Assembly (NCBI GenBank): GCA_964523415.1
Contig: CAZFZB010000044.1
Span: 1-20,482, forward strand
Source: M0108 sp964523415
GTDB taxonomy: Bacteria > Pseudomonadota > Gammaproteobacteria > Chromatiales > Chromatiaceae
DNA length: 20,482 bases
Reading direction: 5' to 3'
In this document: positions 7,180 through 13,913 of the stretch, in pieces
Layout: every line of letters starts with the position of its first letter
Numbering within the stretch: position 1 is the stretch's first letter
Notes under the pieces: model-generated
What the model saw: only the letters and a program-made list of their open reading frames with translations
Databases searched by the model: none
Told to the model about the DNA's origin: nothing
Position numbers and translations under genes: made by a program

Positions 7180-7207
7180 TCAGCTACCATCATGGTAGGG
7201 TAGCTGA
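7180..7207. promoter_or_regulatory. Inverted repeat in the folB/queG divergent promoter region
   Basis: TCAGCTACC (7180-7188) and GGTAGCTGA (7199-7207) form a perfect 9-bp inverted repeat, 10 bases apart. A second overlapping repeat, CTACCAT-c-ATGGTAG (7184-7198), competes for the same bases. In the folB direction the stem is followed, after CATCGG, by TTTTTT and then the folB ribosome-binding site. It could therefore be a DNA operator or a leader hairpin/attenuator. No clear -35/-10 pair was found in this 96-bp gap. Confidence 0.4.
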
Positions 7208-7247
7208 ATAAGTAAGTAACCCCGCACCCCCACTGAACTCAGACCCC

Positions 7248-8309
7248 ATGAAGGACATCGATCTGAAACAGGTTGCCATAGGCATCAAGAAGTGGGGCCG
7301 GGAATTGGGATTCCAGCAGGTCGGCATTGCCGACATCGACCCGGGTGGGAGCGAGGACCGGCTAATGGCCTGGCTCGAACAAGGTCGCATGGGCGAAATG
7401 GATTACATGATCCGCTATGGCGTCAAGCGTGCCCGGCCAGCAGAGCTGGTCCCCGGCACTCAGCGCGTCGTTTCCGTGCGCATGGATTATCTCCCGGAGG
7501 ATCAAGGCCGCCTTCACGAGCGGCTGGAGAACCCGGCTACCGCCTTCATCTCTCGATATGCCCTCGGGAGGGATTATCACAAATTGATGCGTAATCGACT
7601 GAAACGCCTGGCCGATCGCATCACCACTGAAATCGGGCCCTGCGGTCACCGCGCCTTTGTTGATTCCGCCCCAGTCCTTGAGAAGGCTCTCGCTCAAAAT
7701 GCAGGCCTGGGCTGGATAGGCAAGCACACCAACCTTATCAATGGTCGCGCGGGCTCTTGGTTTTTCCTGGGTGAACTCTTCGTCGATCTACCGCTCCCCT
7801 TAGACCAACCGGCGACCAATCATTGCGGGCGTTGTCACGCCTGCCTGGATGCCTGCCCAACGGGAGCCATCCTGGCCCCTTACGAACTCGACGCCCGCCT
7901 CTGTATCTCCTATCTCACCATAGAATTGAAAGGGCCAATTCCAGAACATTTGCGCCCTTTGATTGGCAACCGGATTTATGGGTGCGATGACTGCCAGATG
8001 GTGTGTCCTTGGAACCGCTTCGCTCGCCTTACCCTGGAGCAGGATTTTCTCCCCCGCCAAGGCCTGGATGCTGCCACCCTCATTTCCCTTTTCTCTTGGG
8101 ACGAGACCGAATTTCTGTTCCGGACCGAGGGCAGCGCCATTCGCCGTCTCGGACATCACCGCTGGCTGCGGAATCTGGCTGTTGCCCTGGGAAATGCCCC
8201 ACCCTCACCAGCCGCCAGCGCGGCCTTGGAGGCACGACGTGAACATGCAAGCGCCTTGGTTCGTGAACACGTCGGTTGGGCCTTGGCGCATCAAAGGCGG
8301 AGCAGGTGA
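7248..8309 (+). CDS. queG: Epoxyqueuosine reductase QueG
   Basis: Cobalamin- and iron-sulfur-dependent enzyme that reduces epoxyqueuosine to queuosine at position 34 of GUN tRNAs, the last step of queuosine synthesis; cytoplasmic. The product is 353 aa (E. coli 379). Seen in order: an N-terminal DUF1730-type domain (WGRELGFQQVGIADID; ARPAELVPGTQRVVSVRMDYLP), the conserved HRAFVDSAPVLEK with the catalytic Asp139, and GLGWIGKHTN. Two 4Fe-4S motifs follow: Cys193, 196, 199 and 203 (CGRCHACLDACPTGAI), then Cys219, 246, 249 and 253 (GCDDCQMVCPWNRF). A C-terminal helical repeat region completes it. The ATG at 7248 matches the family start but has a poor ribosome-binding site. The last 19 bp overlap the convergent orn. 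Confidence 0.96.
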   Translation: MKDIDLKQVAIGIKKWGRELGFQQVGIADIDPGGSEDRLMAWLEQGRMGEMDYMIRYGVKRARPAELVPGTQRVVSVRMDYLPEDQGRLHERLENPATAFISRYALGRDYHKLMRNRLKRLADRITTEIGPCGHRAFVDSAPVLEKALAQNAGLGWIGKHTNLINGRAGSWFFLGELFVDLPLPLDQPATNHCGRCHACLDACPTGAILAPYELDARLCISYLTIELKGPIPEHLRPLIGNRIYGCDDCQMVCPWNRFARLTLEQDFLPRQGLDAATLISLFSWDETEFLFRTEGSAIRRLGHHRWLRNLAVALGNAPPSPAASAALEARREHASALVREHVGWALAHQRRSR

Positions 8310-8836
8310 TCCCGATAATGCCTAAGCTCGGCGATGGATTCGCGAATGTCATCCATGGCGCGGTGAGCCGACCGCTTTTCGAAGGACTCCGCTACTGCCG
8401 GCGCCCAACGCTGTGCCAGTATTTTGAAGCTGCTTACATCCAGATTGCGATAATGGAACCAGGCCTCCAGCTTCGGCATAGACATGGCAAGAAAGCGCCG
8501 ATCCTGACAGATGCTGTTGCCGCAGAGTGGGGACTTCCCCGGAGGTACCCAGAACGCGAGAAAATCCAGGGTCTCAAGCTCCGCCGACCCCTCATCGCGA
8601 TCGCTAGCCCGGACCCGATCCACCAGACCGGAGGCTCCATGGTGTTCCTTGTTCCAAGCATCCATAGCTTCAAGCACTACCTCGGGCTGATGGATGGCAA
8701 TTACCGGCCCCTCCGCCAGGATCTCAAGATGGGTGTCGGTGACCAGGGTGGCGATCTCGATAATCCGGTCCCGGGATGGCTCCAGGCCGGTCATTTCCAG
8801 GTCCAGCCACACCAGATGGTTGTCTGCGGGTTTCAT
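8291..8836 (-). CDS. orn: Oligoribonuclease Orn
   Basis: DEDDh-family 3'-5' exoribonuclease that degrades 2-5 nt RNAs, and pGpG from c-di-GMP turnover, to mononucleotides; cytoplasmic dimer. From ATG 8836 the product has 181 residues, the E. coli length. The catalytic residues fall on the same numbers: Asp12 and Glu14 (WLDLEMTGLEP), Asp112 (CQDRRFL), His158 and Asp163 (HRAMDDIRES). Other shared segments are RIIEIATLVTD, GKSPLCGNSI and WFHYRNLDVSS. A GTG at 8866, in frame and 10 codons upstream, has a better ribosome-binding site (GAGG, 7-base spacing), so the true start may be there; ATG 8848 is a third option. It overlaps queG tail to tail and is divergent from the cytochrome c-rsgA pair. 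orn, rsgA and queG are neighbours in many gammaproteobacteria. Confidence 0.97.
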   Translation of the reverse strand: MKPADNHLVWLDLEMTGLEPSRDRIIEIATLVTDTHLEILAEGPVIAIHQPEVVLEAMDAWNKEHHGASGLVDRVRASDRDEGSAELETLDFLAFWVPPGKSPLCGNSICQDRRFLAMSMPKLEAWFHYRNLDVSSFKILAQRWAPAVAESFEKRSAHRAMDDIRESIAELRHYRDHLLRL

Positions 8837-8988
8837 GGTGTCTTGCATCGTGCTGATAAAGCCCACAGTGTAACCTCATGCCATCCCCCCTGCCGCTTCC
8901 CCGTCCGTACCTGCCACCGAACCCGGTGTCGGCAACCAGGCTAATTGGCATAGAATCCTCACGATAATCCTTTCCAGGAGATCTGCAT

Positions 8989-9267
8989 ATGAAACCCCGG
9001 CTACTCTTTCTCTCCCTCTGTCTCATTAACTCCCTTCCTGCCCTAGCTAGTGAGGACAAGGACATCGCCGAGCTCTACCAATTCAACTGCACATCTTGCC
9101 ATGGCGCCGAGGTCTATACTCGTCCCAACCACAAGGTGACCAGCCTCAAGGGATTGGAGGCTCAGGTGGGACGCTGCGAACAAGCCCTGGGTCTCAAGTG
9201 GTTCGACGAGGATATCGCCAACATGGCGGGCTACCTGAATACGCACTACTACAAATTCCAACCCTGA
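8989..9267 (+). CDS. Small secreted monohaem cytochrome c
   Basis: A 92-residue precursor with a Sec signal peptide (MKPRLLFLSLCLINSLPALA, cut probably after residue 20) and one haem c attachment motif, Cys34-Thr-Ser-Cys37-His38. The mature protein is about 70 residues, smaller than typical class I cytochromes c, and should be periplasmic. It continues HGAEVYTRPN, a Cys62-containing GRCEQALGL, then WFDEDIANMAGYLNTHYY, a C-terminal helix like that which closes class I cytochromes. Met80 there is the candidate sixth ligand. AGGAG at 8976-8980 fixes the start. The stop TGA overlaps the rsgA ATG by one base (TGATG), so rsgA translation is probably coupled. The redox partner is unknown. Confidence 0.92.
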   Translation: MKPRLLFLSLCLINSLPALASEDKDIAELYQFNCTSCHGAEVYTRPNHKVTSLKGLEAQVGRCEQALGLKWFDEDIANMAGYLNTHYYKFQP

Positions 9268-10283
9268 TGCCGGGTCGCCGGCTCTCGAATCGCCAGAAGG
9301 CCCGCATCCTCAACCTTCAGGAACGGCGTCGGCAAGGTTTGGAGGAGTGTTCCCAGGAGACCCCTGCGATTAGCAACTCTGAACTGCCGCGCCAAGGTCT
9401 AGTGGTGGTACGTCATGGAGCCGAACTGGCGGTAGAGGACGAGCAAGGTCAGGTGTGGCACTGCCTGGCTCGTCAGAACATGGGGCATCCCGTCTGCGGT
9501 GATCGCGTGGTTTGGCAGGCCAGTGGCCTGGATCGCGGGGTGGTGACTAGCATTCAGCCCCGTCAAACGGTTCTTTCCCGACCGGACTACAGTGGACGCA
9601 ACAAAGCCCTAGCCGCCAACTTGACGCAACTGGTGGCCGTCCTAGCCCCAAGACCCGAGCCTAATGCCTACCTGCTCGACCAATACCTAGCCGCCGCCGA
9701 GCGCTTGGGCGTCAAGGCCCTGATCGCCTGTAACAAGGCAGACCTACTGGAGACTCAAGACCGGGCGACCATGACTGGGCTGCTGGCCCCCTACGAGCGT
9801 ATCGGTTACCCCTTGATCTGGTTGAGTCTGTTCAACGACCGGGATCTGGCATCCCTATCCACTAGGTTAGTTGGGGAGACCAGCATCCTGGTAGGCCAAT
9901 CGGGTGTGGGCAAGTCATCCCTGGTCAAGGCCCTGCTCCCGGATCTCGACATTCAGATCGGGCTCCTGTCCCAAGCCACTGGACTGGGTAGGCACACCAC
10001 CTCCACCGCTACCTGCTACCGATTGCCGGTGGGAGGTTACCTCATCGACTCCCCCGGGGTACGCAGCTTCCGCCTGACCCTGGACGGTCAAGATGACCTG
10101 GAGCACGGCTTTCGAGAGATCGCCCCCCTCATCGGGCACTGTCGCTTCGCGAATTGCCATCATGATCAGGAGCCTGGGTGCGCCCTCAAGGAGGCCGTGG
10201 CGGGAGGGGACCTGCACCCGGCGCGCCTGGCGAATTTCCTTCACTTGAGAGCCGCTTTGGAGCGATCCAGCGCTCGAGGGTGA
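9267..10283 (+). CDS. rsgA: Small ribosomal subunit biogenesis GTPase RsgA
   Basis: Circularly permuted GTPase that helps late maturation of the 30S subunit. The 338-residue product has a basic N-terminus (GRRLSNRQKARI), an OB-fold (about 40-100) and the permuted G-motif order. NKAD (G4, 156-159) precedes the P-loop GQSGVGKSS (G1, Lys216), GRHTTS (G2/switch I, about 241-246) and DSPG (G3, 261-264). A C-terminal zinc site is formed by Cys292, Cys297, His299 and Cys305 in CRFANCHHDQEPGC. I start at ATG 9267, which shares its A with the cytochrome stop and gives the family N-terminus. The open frame back to 9096 only shadows the cytochrome gene. No independent ribosome-binding site is evident, consistent with coupling. 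Confidence 0.97.
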   Translation: MPGRRLSNRQKARILNLQERRRQGLEECSQETPAISNSELPRQGLVVVRHGAELAVEDEQGQVWHCLARQNMGHPVCGDRVVWQASGLDRGVVTSIQPRQTVLSRPDYSGRNKALAANLTQLVAVLAPRPEPNAYLLDQYLAAAERLGVKALIACNKADLLETQDRATMTGLLAPYERIGYPLIWLSLFNDRDLASLSTRLVGETSILVGQSGVGKSSLVKALLPDLDIQIGLLSQATGLGRHTTSTATCYRLPVGGYLIDSPGVRSFRLTLDGQDDLEHGFREIAPLIGHCRFANCHHDQEPGCALKEAVAGGDLHPARLANFLHLRAALERSSARG

Positions 10284-10328
10284 ACCCAATTCCACAAGAA
10301 CCCCCCAAAACTACCGAGAAGAGTAACC

Positions 10329-10793
10329 ATGGCATACTGGTTGATGAAATCCGAACCCCATGTCTTTGGCATCGACCACTTGGTCGCCACACCGAACCAG
10401 ACCGAGCCCTGGGACGGGGTGCGGAATTACCAGGCTCGTAACATGATGCGCGATGAGATGAAGGTGGGGGACCAAGTCTTTTTTTACCACTCCAACTGTG
10501 CCGAACCTGGCATCGTCGGCATCATGGAGGTAGCGCGGGAGGCCTATCCCGACCATACCGCCTTCGATCCCGAGGCGAAATATTACGATCCCAAGAGCGA
10601 TCCGGAAAATCCGCGCTGGTTCATGGTGGACATCCACTATGTGCGCCATCTGGGACGTAACATCACCCTGACCGAGCTCAAGAGCCATACCCATGGCCCC
10701 CTGGCAGGCATGCCCTTGGTGCGTCAGGGCAACCGACTTTCCGTCATGCCCGTAACCTCAGAACAGTGGAATTTCATCCTATCCCTGGAATAA
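10329..10793 (+). CDS. EVE domain-containing protein (PUA-like fold)
   Basis: A 154-residue protein filling a single EVE domain. The start YWLMKSEP, the block WDGVRNYQARNMMRDEMKVGD (residues 28-48) and FFYHSN are the family hallmarks, followed by GIVGIMEV and the C-terminal beta-strand segment. EVE domains belong to the PUA superfamily and are related to YTH domains; eukaryotic relatives (THYN1) and some bacterial ones recognise modified bases in nucleic acids. The ligand here is not known. ATG 10329 has a modest AAGAG upstream. It follows rsgA by 45 bp on the same strand, so it may be its operon neighbour. No restriction or modification gene is nearby, so a housekeeping role is more likely than defence. 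Confidence 0.93.
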   Translation: MAYWLMKSEPHVFGIDHLVATPNQTEPWDGVRNYQARNMMRDEMKVGDQVFFYHSNCAEPGIVGIMEVAREAYPDHTAFDPEAKYYDPKSDPENPRWFMVDIHYVRHLGRNITLTELKSHTHGPLAGMPLVRQGNRLSVMPVTSEQWNFILSLE

Positions 10794-10862
10794 CCAACCC
10801 GTGGCATAAAGTCCCAGAGAAATTAGGCACTTCATGATCAGAAACGGGTGACGGGCGGGCTT

Positions 10863-10886
10863 GGGGGCACGGAACTGTTGGCCCCC
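10863..10886. other. GC hairpin between two convergent genes
   Basis: GGGGGC (10863-10868) and GCCCCC (10881-10886) form a 6-bp GC stem with a 12-base loop, in the 108-bp gap between the EVE gene and the convergent 118-aa gene. No T-tract follows on either strand, so it is at best a weak or factor-assisted terminator. Nothing else was seen in this gap. Confidence 0.25.
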
Positions 10887-10901
10887 CGGACACCGGCCAG
10901 G

Positions 10902-11258
10902 TTAAAGGAGACGTATCACTGGCTCTCTCTGCAGACCCAAAGCCTGGGTACCAATCTTGAGGGCCTGCTCGGCGAAGGTATCCAGATCGCCCCAACGGTC
11001 ATCGCTATCCATGACCTCGGATAGGGACTCATTGACTAGACGCAGGCGATATCGGCCTAGATTTATCTCGTGCGGTGGGCTGAGTTCCGACAGGACATAG
11101 AGGGAAGGCTCGGTTTTGCCCATGGCCACAAAGGCGAGGATATACCGGAAAACCCGGGCATCCCCACTCTCGATCTCCCCGAGGAGGCTGGCGCCATGAT
11201 CGCCAATCTGATAACGACGTTTGGGAATGGCGGTGCGGATAATGGGTTTATCCTGCAT
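10902..11258 (-). CDS. Conserved-looking hypothetical protein, 118 aa
   Basis: I do not recognise a named family. The start is ATG 11258 (MQDKPIIRTAIPKRRY), fixed by a strong AGGAGG 7 bases upstream; an open frame to 11348 would overlap the next gene and lacks support. The protein is soluble, has no signal peptide and is mixed alpha/beta. A basic N-terminus (IPKRRYQIGDHGASLLGEIES) precedes a probable beta-sheet core (RVFRYILAFVAMG, PSLYVLSEL, GRYRLRLVNE), a DSDDRWGDLDTF acidic loop and a terminal helix (AEQALKIGTQALGLQRE). It lies 73 bp downstream of the DOMON-like gene on the same strand. Codon use resembles its neighbours, so I take it as a real gene. Confidence 0.8.
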   Translation of the reverse strand: MQDKPIIRTAIPKRRYQIGDHGASLLGEIESGDARVFRYILAFVAMGKTEPSLYVLSELSPPHEINLGRYRLRLVNESLSEVMDSDDRWGDLDTFAEQALKIGTQALGLQREPVIRLL

Positions 11259-11331
11259 GATCGGGCCTCCTAAGGATGAATAATCTGGATCTAGTGGCTG
11301 TGATGCAAGTTCCAAGGTTTCAAGGACCAGG

Positions 11332-12030
11332 TTATGACCGTTCTTCATGCCCGTCTCTGAGCTGGTGCAAGGGCCCCGACCAGGTCAATATCCGCCCCCC
11401 GGGGTGATGAAAATTCGGCTGTGGACGCGGATGATGCAGGGCCCAATAGCTGAGTCCGCCCTGCCGATCCTCGGCCACTACCGCTAGCCCCAGGAGCAGG
11501 ATCTGGTCGCGTTTACGACTGGGAAGGAGATCCGGGGGAATGCGGGCGCGCAATCGCCAGGCATGGCGGCGACGATCACAATGTACCTCTGGCGGCTTCG
11601 TCAGCCCCGTTAGCCGGGGCAGGGGCAAAGGTACGCGCTCATTGGCAAAGCCATAAAGGGCCCAGGCCCCCGAGGGGGAAAAATTGAACTCAAGGTAGGC
11701 TGCTTCTCCAGGCAGACCGATAAAGGCCTCGCAACAGCTATGTCGCCATAGGTCATCCTGGCGCCCAGGATTTGTCTGGGGAGGCATGACCAGGGCACGC
11801 CGCGGCACTCTCAAGTGGTAATCGAGTTGGAGGGCGCCATCCCCACCCCAGGATGGTTTGACTTGAAGGCGCCAGTTCCCCGACCCCTGGCAGCTAGGAT
11901 GGCAGACCAGCGTCTTCCAGGGCAAGACACCCGGGACACCCTCGTCATGACCCTGGCCAGAAGGGCGACCACGAAAATTAGCCGGCCCCCTTGTACGCGA
12001 CACCCTCAAAACCCAGATCTTCCGTTTCAT
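11332..12030 (-). CDS. DOMON-like domain protein
   Basis: A 232-residue protein whose central region matches the bacterial DOMON-like type 1 family: LVCHPSCQ, a DDLWRHSCCEAFIG block (about 92-105), YLEFNFSPSGAWALYGF (about 112-128) and a late FHHPGGRILTW. DOMON folds are beta-sandwiches that often bind haem or sugars; no function is established for this subgroup. No signal peptide or membrane helix is visible. The start at ATG 12030 is weakly supported. Family members, as I recall them, begin near LVCHPS (residue 41), and the first 38 residues are Arg/Gly-rich, so a TTG at 11925 is a plausible alternative. Only 25 bp separate it from the divergent TPR gene. Confidence 0.82.
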   Translation of the reverse strand: MKRKIWVLRVSRTRGPANFRGRPSGQGHDEGVPGVLPWKTLVCHPSCQGSGNWRLQVKPSWGGDGALQLDYHLRVPRRALVMPPQTNPGRQDDLWRHSCCEAFIGLPGEAAYLEFNFSPSGAWALYGFANERVPLPLPRLTGLTKPPEVHCDRRRHAWRLRARIPPDLLPSRKRDQILLLGLAVVAEDRQGGLSYWALHHPRPQPNFHHPGGRILTWSGPLHQLRDGHEERS

Positions 12031-12055
12031 CAATTACTCATTTGGGGAGAGGTCC

Positions 12056-12388
12056 ATGGCCGACATAGCCAAACTGGAGGCCCTGCTTGCCAAAGGGCCG
12101 GACAACGCCCTGTTGCGGTATAGCCTGGGCAATGAATATCTGAAGGATGGGCAATTGGAACTGGCCATTCAGCACTTAGCTGCAGCAACGCGACTCGAGC
12201 CAAGCTTTTCCGCTGCCTGGAAACTCCAAGGCAGGGCCCTCCAGGCTTGCGGGCGCCATTCCGAGGCCATCCCCATCCTGGAACAAGGCATCGCCATTGC
12301 CAAGGCGAAAGGCGATATCCAGGCCGCCAAAGAGATGGGGGTCTTTCTTAGGCGGGCCCTGAAGGCGCTGGAAGATCCAACTCTTTAG
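12056..12388 (+). CDS. Small TPR-repeat protein
   Basis: A 110-residue, almost entirely helical protein. It contains two recognisable tetratricopeptide repeats at about residues 17-50 (ALLRYSLGNEYLKDGQLELA) and 51-84 (SAAWKLQGRALQACGRHSEA), and a C-terminal capping helix pair. No signal peptide is present. TPRs mediate protein-protein contacts; the partner is unknown. ATG 12056 is preceded by GGGGAGAGG at good spacing. It is a lone plus-strand gene, divergent from the DOMON-like gene and 12 bp from the end of the convergent 113-aa gene. Confidence 0.88.
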   Translation: MADIAKLEALLAKGPDNALLRYSLGNEYLKDGQLELAIQHLAAATRLEPSFSAAWKLQGRALQACGRHSEAIPILEQGIAIAKAKGDIQAAKEMGVFLRRALKALEDPTL

Positions 12389-12400
12389 TCCGCCATGGGT

Positions 12401-12742
12401 TTACTCTAACAGATGCAAGCTGGCTATCCCGGTTTCCCGATGGATGATGACATCGATTTGGGCATACTCCGGCAGACTTTCCAGGGGCGTCGGATCATCC
12501 GCGCACTGACAACCCCCGATGAGGCTGGTGAAAAAGATCCCCACCCGTACACGCAGTTCCTCCGCCCCCTCTGCTGTCGTCAATACCATGACCTGAAAGG
12601 GCTCCCCCGTCGCCTGACTCCCCCGCCTCAGGGCCTGTTGTAAGGGCAGACAGTCCGCATCCAGGCCTTCTAGCACCCTCTTCAGGGTCGCCTCACGCAT
12701 CGGGGTATGCCAGGCGGCCAAGGTCTCGCTTAAGTCAACCAT
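12401..12742 (-). CDS. Hypothetical protein with GGCQCADDPTP motif, 113 aa
   Basis: A short soluble protein with no signal peptide. Its N-terminal half is helical (LSETLAAWHTPMREATLKRV) and its second half predicts beta-strands (PFQVMVLTTAEG, LRVRVGIFFTSL, YAQIDVIIHRETG). The marked feature is GGCQCADDPTP at residues 76-86, with Cys78 and Cys80 as a CxC pair before two Asp. I have a vague memory of this motif in uncharacterised proteobacterial proteins but no name for the family. CxC-DD could bind a metal or be redox active; that is inference. The start is ATG 12742 with a weak GGA upstream. The lipocalin gene ends 46 bp upstream on the same strand, so co-transcription is possible. Confidence 0.8.
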   Translation of the reverse strand: MVDLSETLAAWHTPMREATLKRVLEGLDADCLPLQQALRRGSQATGEPFQVMVLTTAEGAEELRVRVGIFFTSLIGGCQCADDPTPLESLPEYAQIDVIIHRETGIASLHLLE

Positions 12743-12788
12743 GTATTCATAAGATCCTTTGACAATTCCTATGAGTCCGCCCTTCCTG

Positions 12789-13913
12789 TCAATACCCGGT
12801 CATCTCCAGATAGCCCTGTCCGATTTCCTGATCAGCGGCCATGAGGCGGACCCCACCCTCCCAGTAGACAACACCGGTAGAATGGCGACCATCCAATTCC
12901 TGGTCTTCCATTAGGGGCAAGATCTGCCAGGAATACCCATCGATCTCTAACCCCCAGATGACCGGATAAGCCTTACCCGTACGTGGCGATTGCCAGAAGC
13001 GGAGAGGGTGAAACCGGACCTGTGACGGTGTCAGGTGCCGCACGCTGCCGCTGGCCTCGCTCAGGGTACTGGCACTCCAGATTACCGAGCCATCCTGATG
13101 GCGCATCTGAAAGGCCATCAAGGAACCGCCAGCATACAGATTGATGCCGATCCAATCCCAGCCCTGAATTTCCTCAGAGAGTAGCTCACTAGACCATTCA
13201 TGGTCCAGCCAGGCCCGCCCCGAAACCCGGTGATCCCCGTCATTCAGACGCACCTTGCCCTTAACTTCAAGCTGGGGGATGCTGTAGTAATAACTAGCAT
13301 GATCCATGTCCGGGCTCTTTTGACTGAATCCCCCCTTGCCATTGAGGACGGGGGGGACGGTAGGGGTCAGGTTGAGGTCGAGCGCGAAGGCCTCAGAGGC
13401 GATCCTGGTGTGATACTGGCCACCATCCATAGTCAATTCCCAGTCCTTTATCCAGGCGCGGGTTCGATCAAGCGCCGCACCTGTCAGAGGCTCCAGCCCA
13501 CGCTCGGCCCTCTCGGCCTGGAGCAAGTGGCCGATGGCTGGGTCGGCGATGGCGGCATGGGCTAGAATGAGTTGACGTGGTGCGAATCGACTGGGATTGT
13601 CAGCCCCTAGGCCAGTGGCCACTCGAAAGAAGGTCACCTGAAATCCCCGCTCAGTACCAGTCTCGTCGTTTAACCAGCCCGTGACATACCACCACTCCAT
13701 CCGGTAATCCGGATGGGCGCCGGTATCAGAGGGAAAAACCAGAGAATGGTCCGCGGTCACCGCGGTAAAGTCCTTCGCCAGGACCGAAGCACTCAAGCTG
13801 ATGGCCATAGCCAGACCCAGTGCATCCTTGAAAACCAGGGGAGGAATAGGCCCGACGGCAATTCGGCGCCGAACAGGTTGTGAAGCCTCGTCAGGGAGTC
13901 TCGGCCTCCTCAC
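12789..13913 (-). CDS. Secreted lipocalin-like protein of the AttH/CrtC family
   Basis: A 374-residue precursor starting at GTG 13913, which shares GTGA with the permease stop and has GGGAGG 4 bases upstream. An unusually long basic n-region precedes a hydrophobic stretch (ALGLAMAISLSASVLA, residues 31-46), so cleavage is likely after Ala46; the mature protein should be periplasmic. The family signatures are EWWYVTGW (73-80), FQVTFFR (91-97), AWLDHEW (234-240) and GWDWIG (251-256). They mark the tandem-lipocalin fold shared by AttH and the carotenoid hydratase CrtC. No carotenoid genes are near, and the adjoining ABC genes fit the AttH-type predicted secreted hydrolase group (COG5621). The ligand is unknown; a hydrophobic molecule handled with the transporter is the natural guess. 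Confidence 0.92.
   Translation of the reverse strand: MRRPRLPDEASQPVRRRIAVGPIPPLVFKDALGLAMAISLSASVLAKDFTAVTADHSLVFPSDTGAHPDYRMEWWYVTGWLNDETGTERGFQVTFFRVATGLGADNPSRFAPRQLILAHAAIADPAIGHLLQAERAERGLEPLTGAALDRTRAWIKDWELTMDGGQYHTRIASEAFALDLNLTPTVPPVLNGKGGFSQKSPDMDHASYYYSIPQLEVKGKVRLNDGDHRVSGRAWLDHEWSSELLSEEIQGWDWIGINLYAGGSLMAFQMRHQDGSVIWSASTLSEASGSVRHLTPSQVRFHPLRFWQSPRTGKAYPVIWGLEIDGYSWQILPLMEDQELDGRHSTGVVYWEGGVRLMAADQEIGQGYLEMTGY

Noticed and set aside
8276..8944. 222-codon plus-strand open frame
   Set aside because: Antisense of orn, whose catalytic residues are all in place on the minus strand.
8951..8956. TAGAAT as a -10 box for the cytochrome c gene
   Set aside because: Well placed, but no recognisable -35 upstream, so too weak to list.
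9096..9266. Upstream extension of the rsgA frame
   Set aside because: This is the cytochrome c gene read in another frame; RsgA homology begins at ATG 9267.
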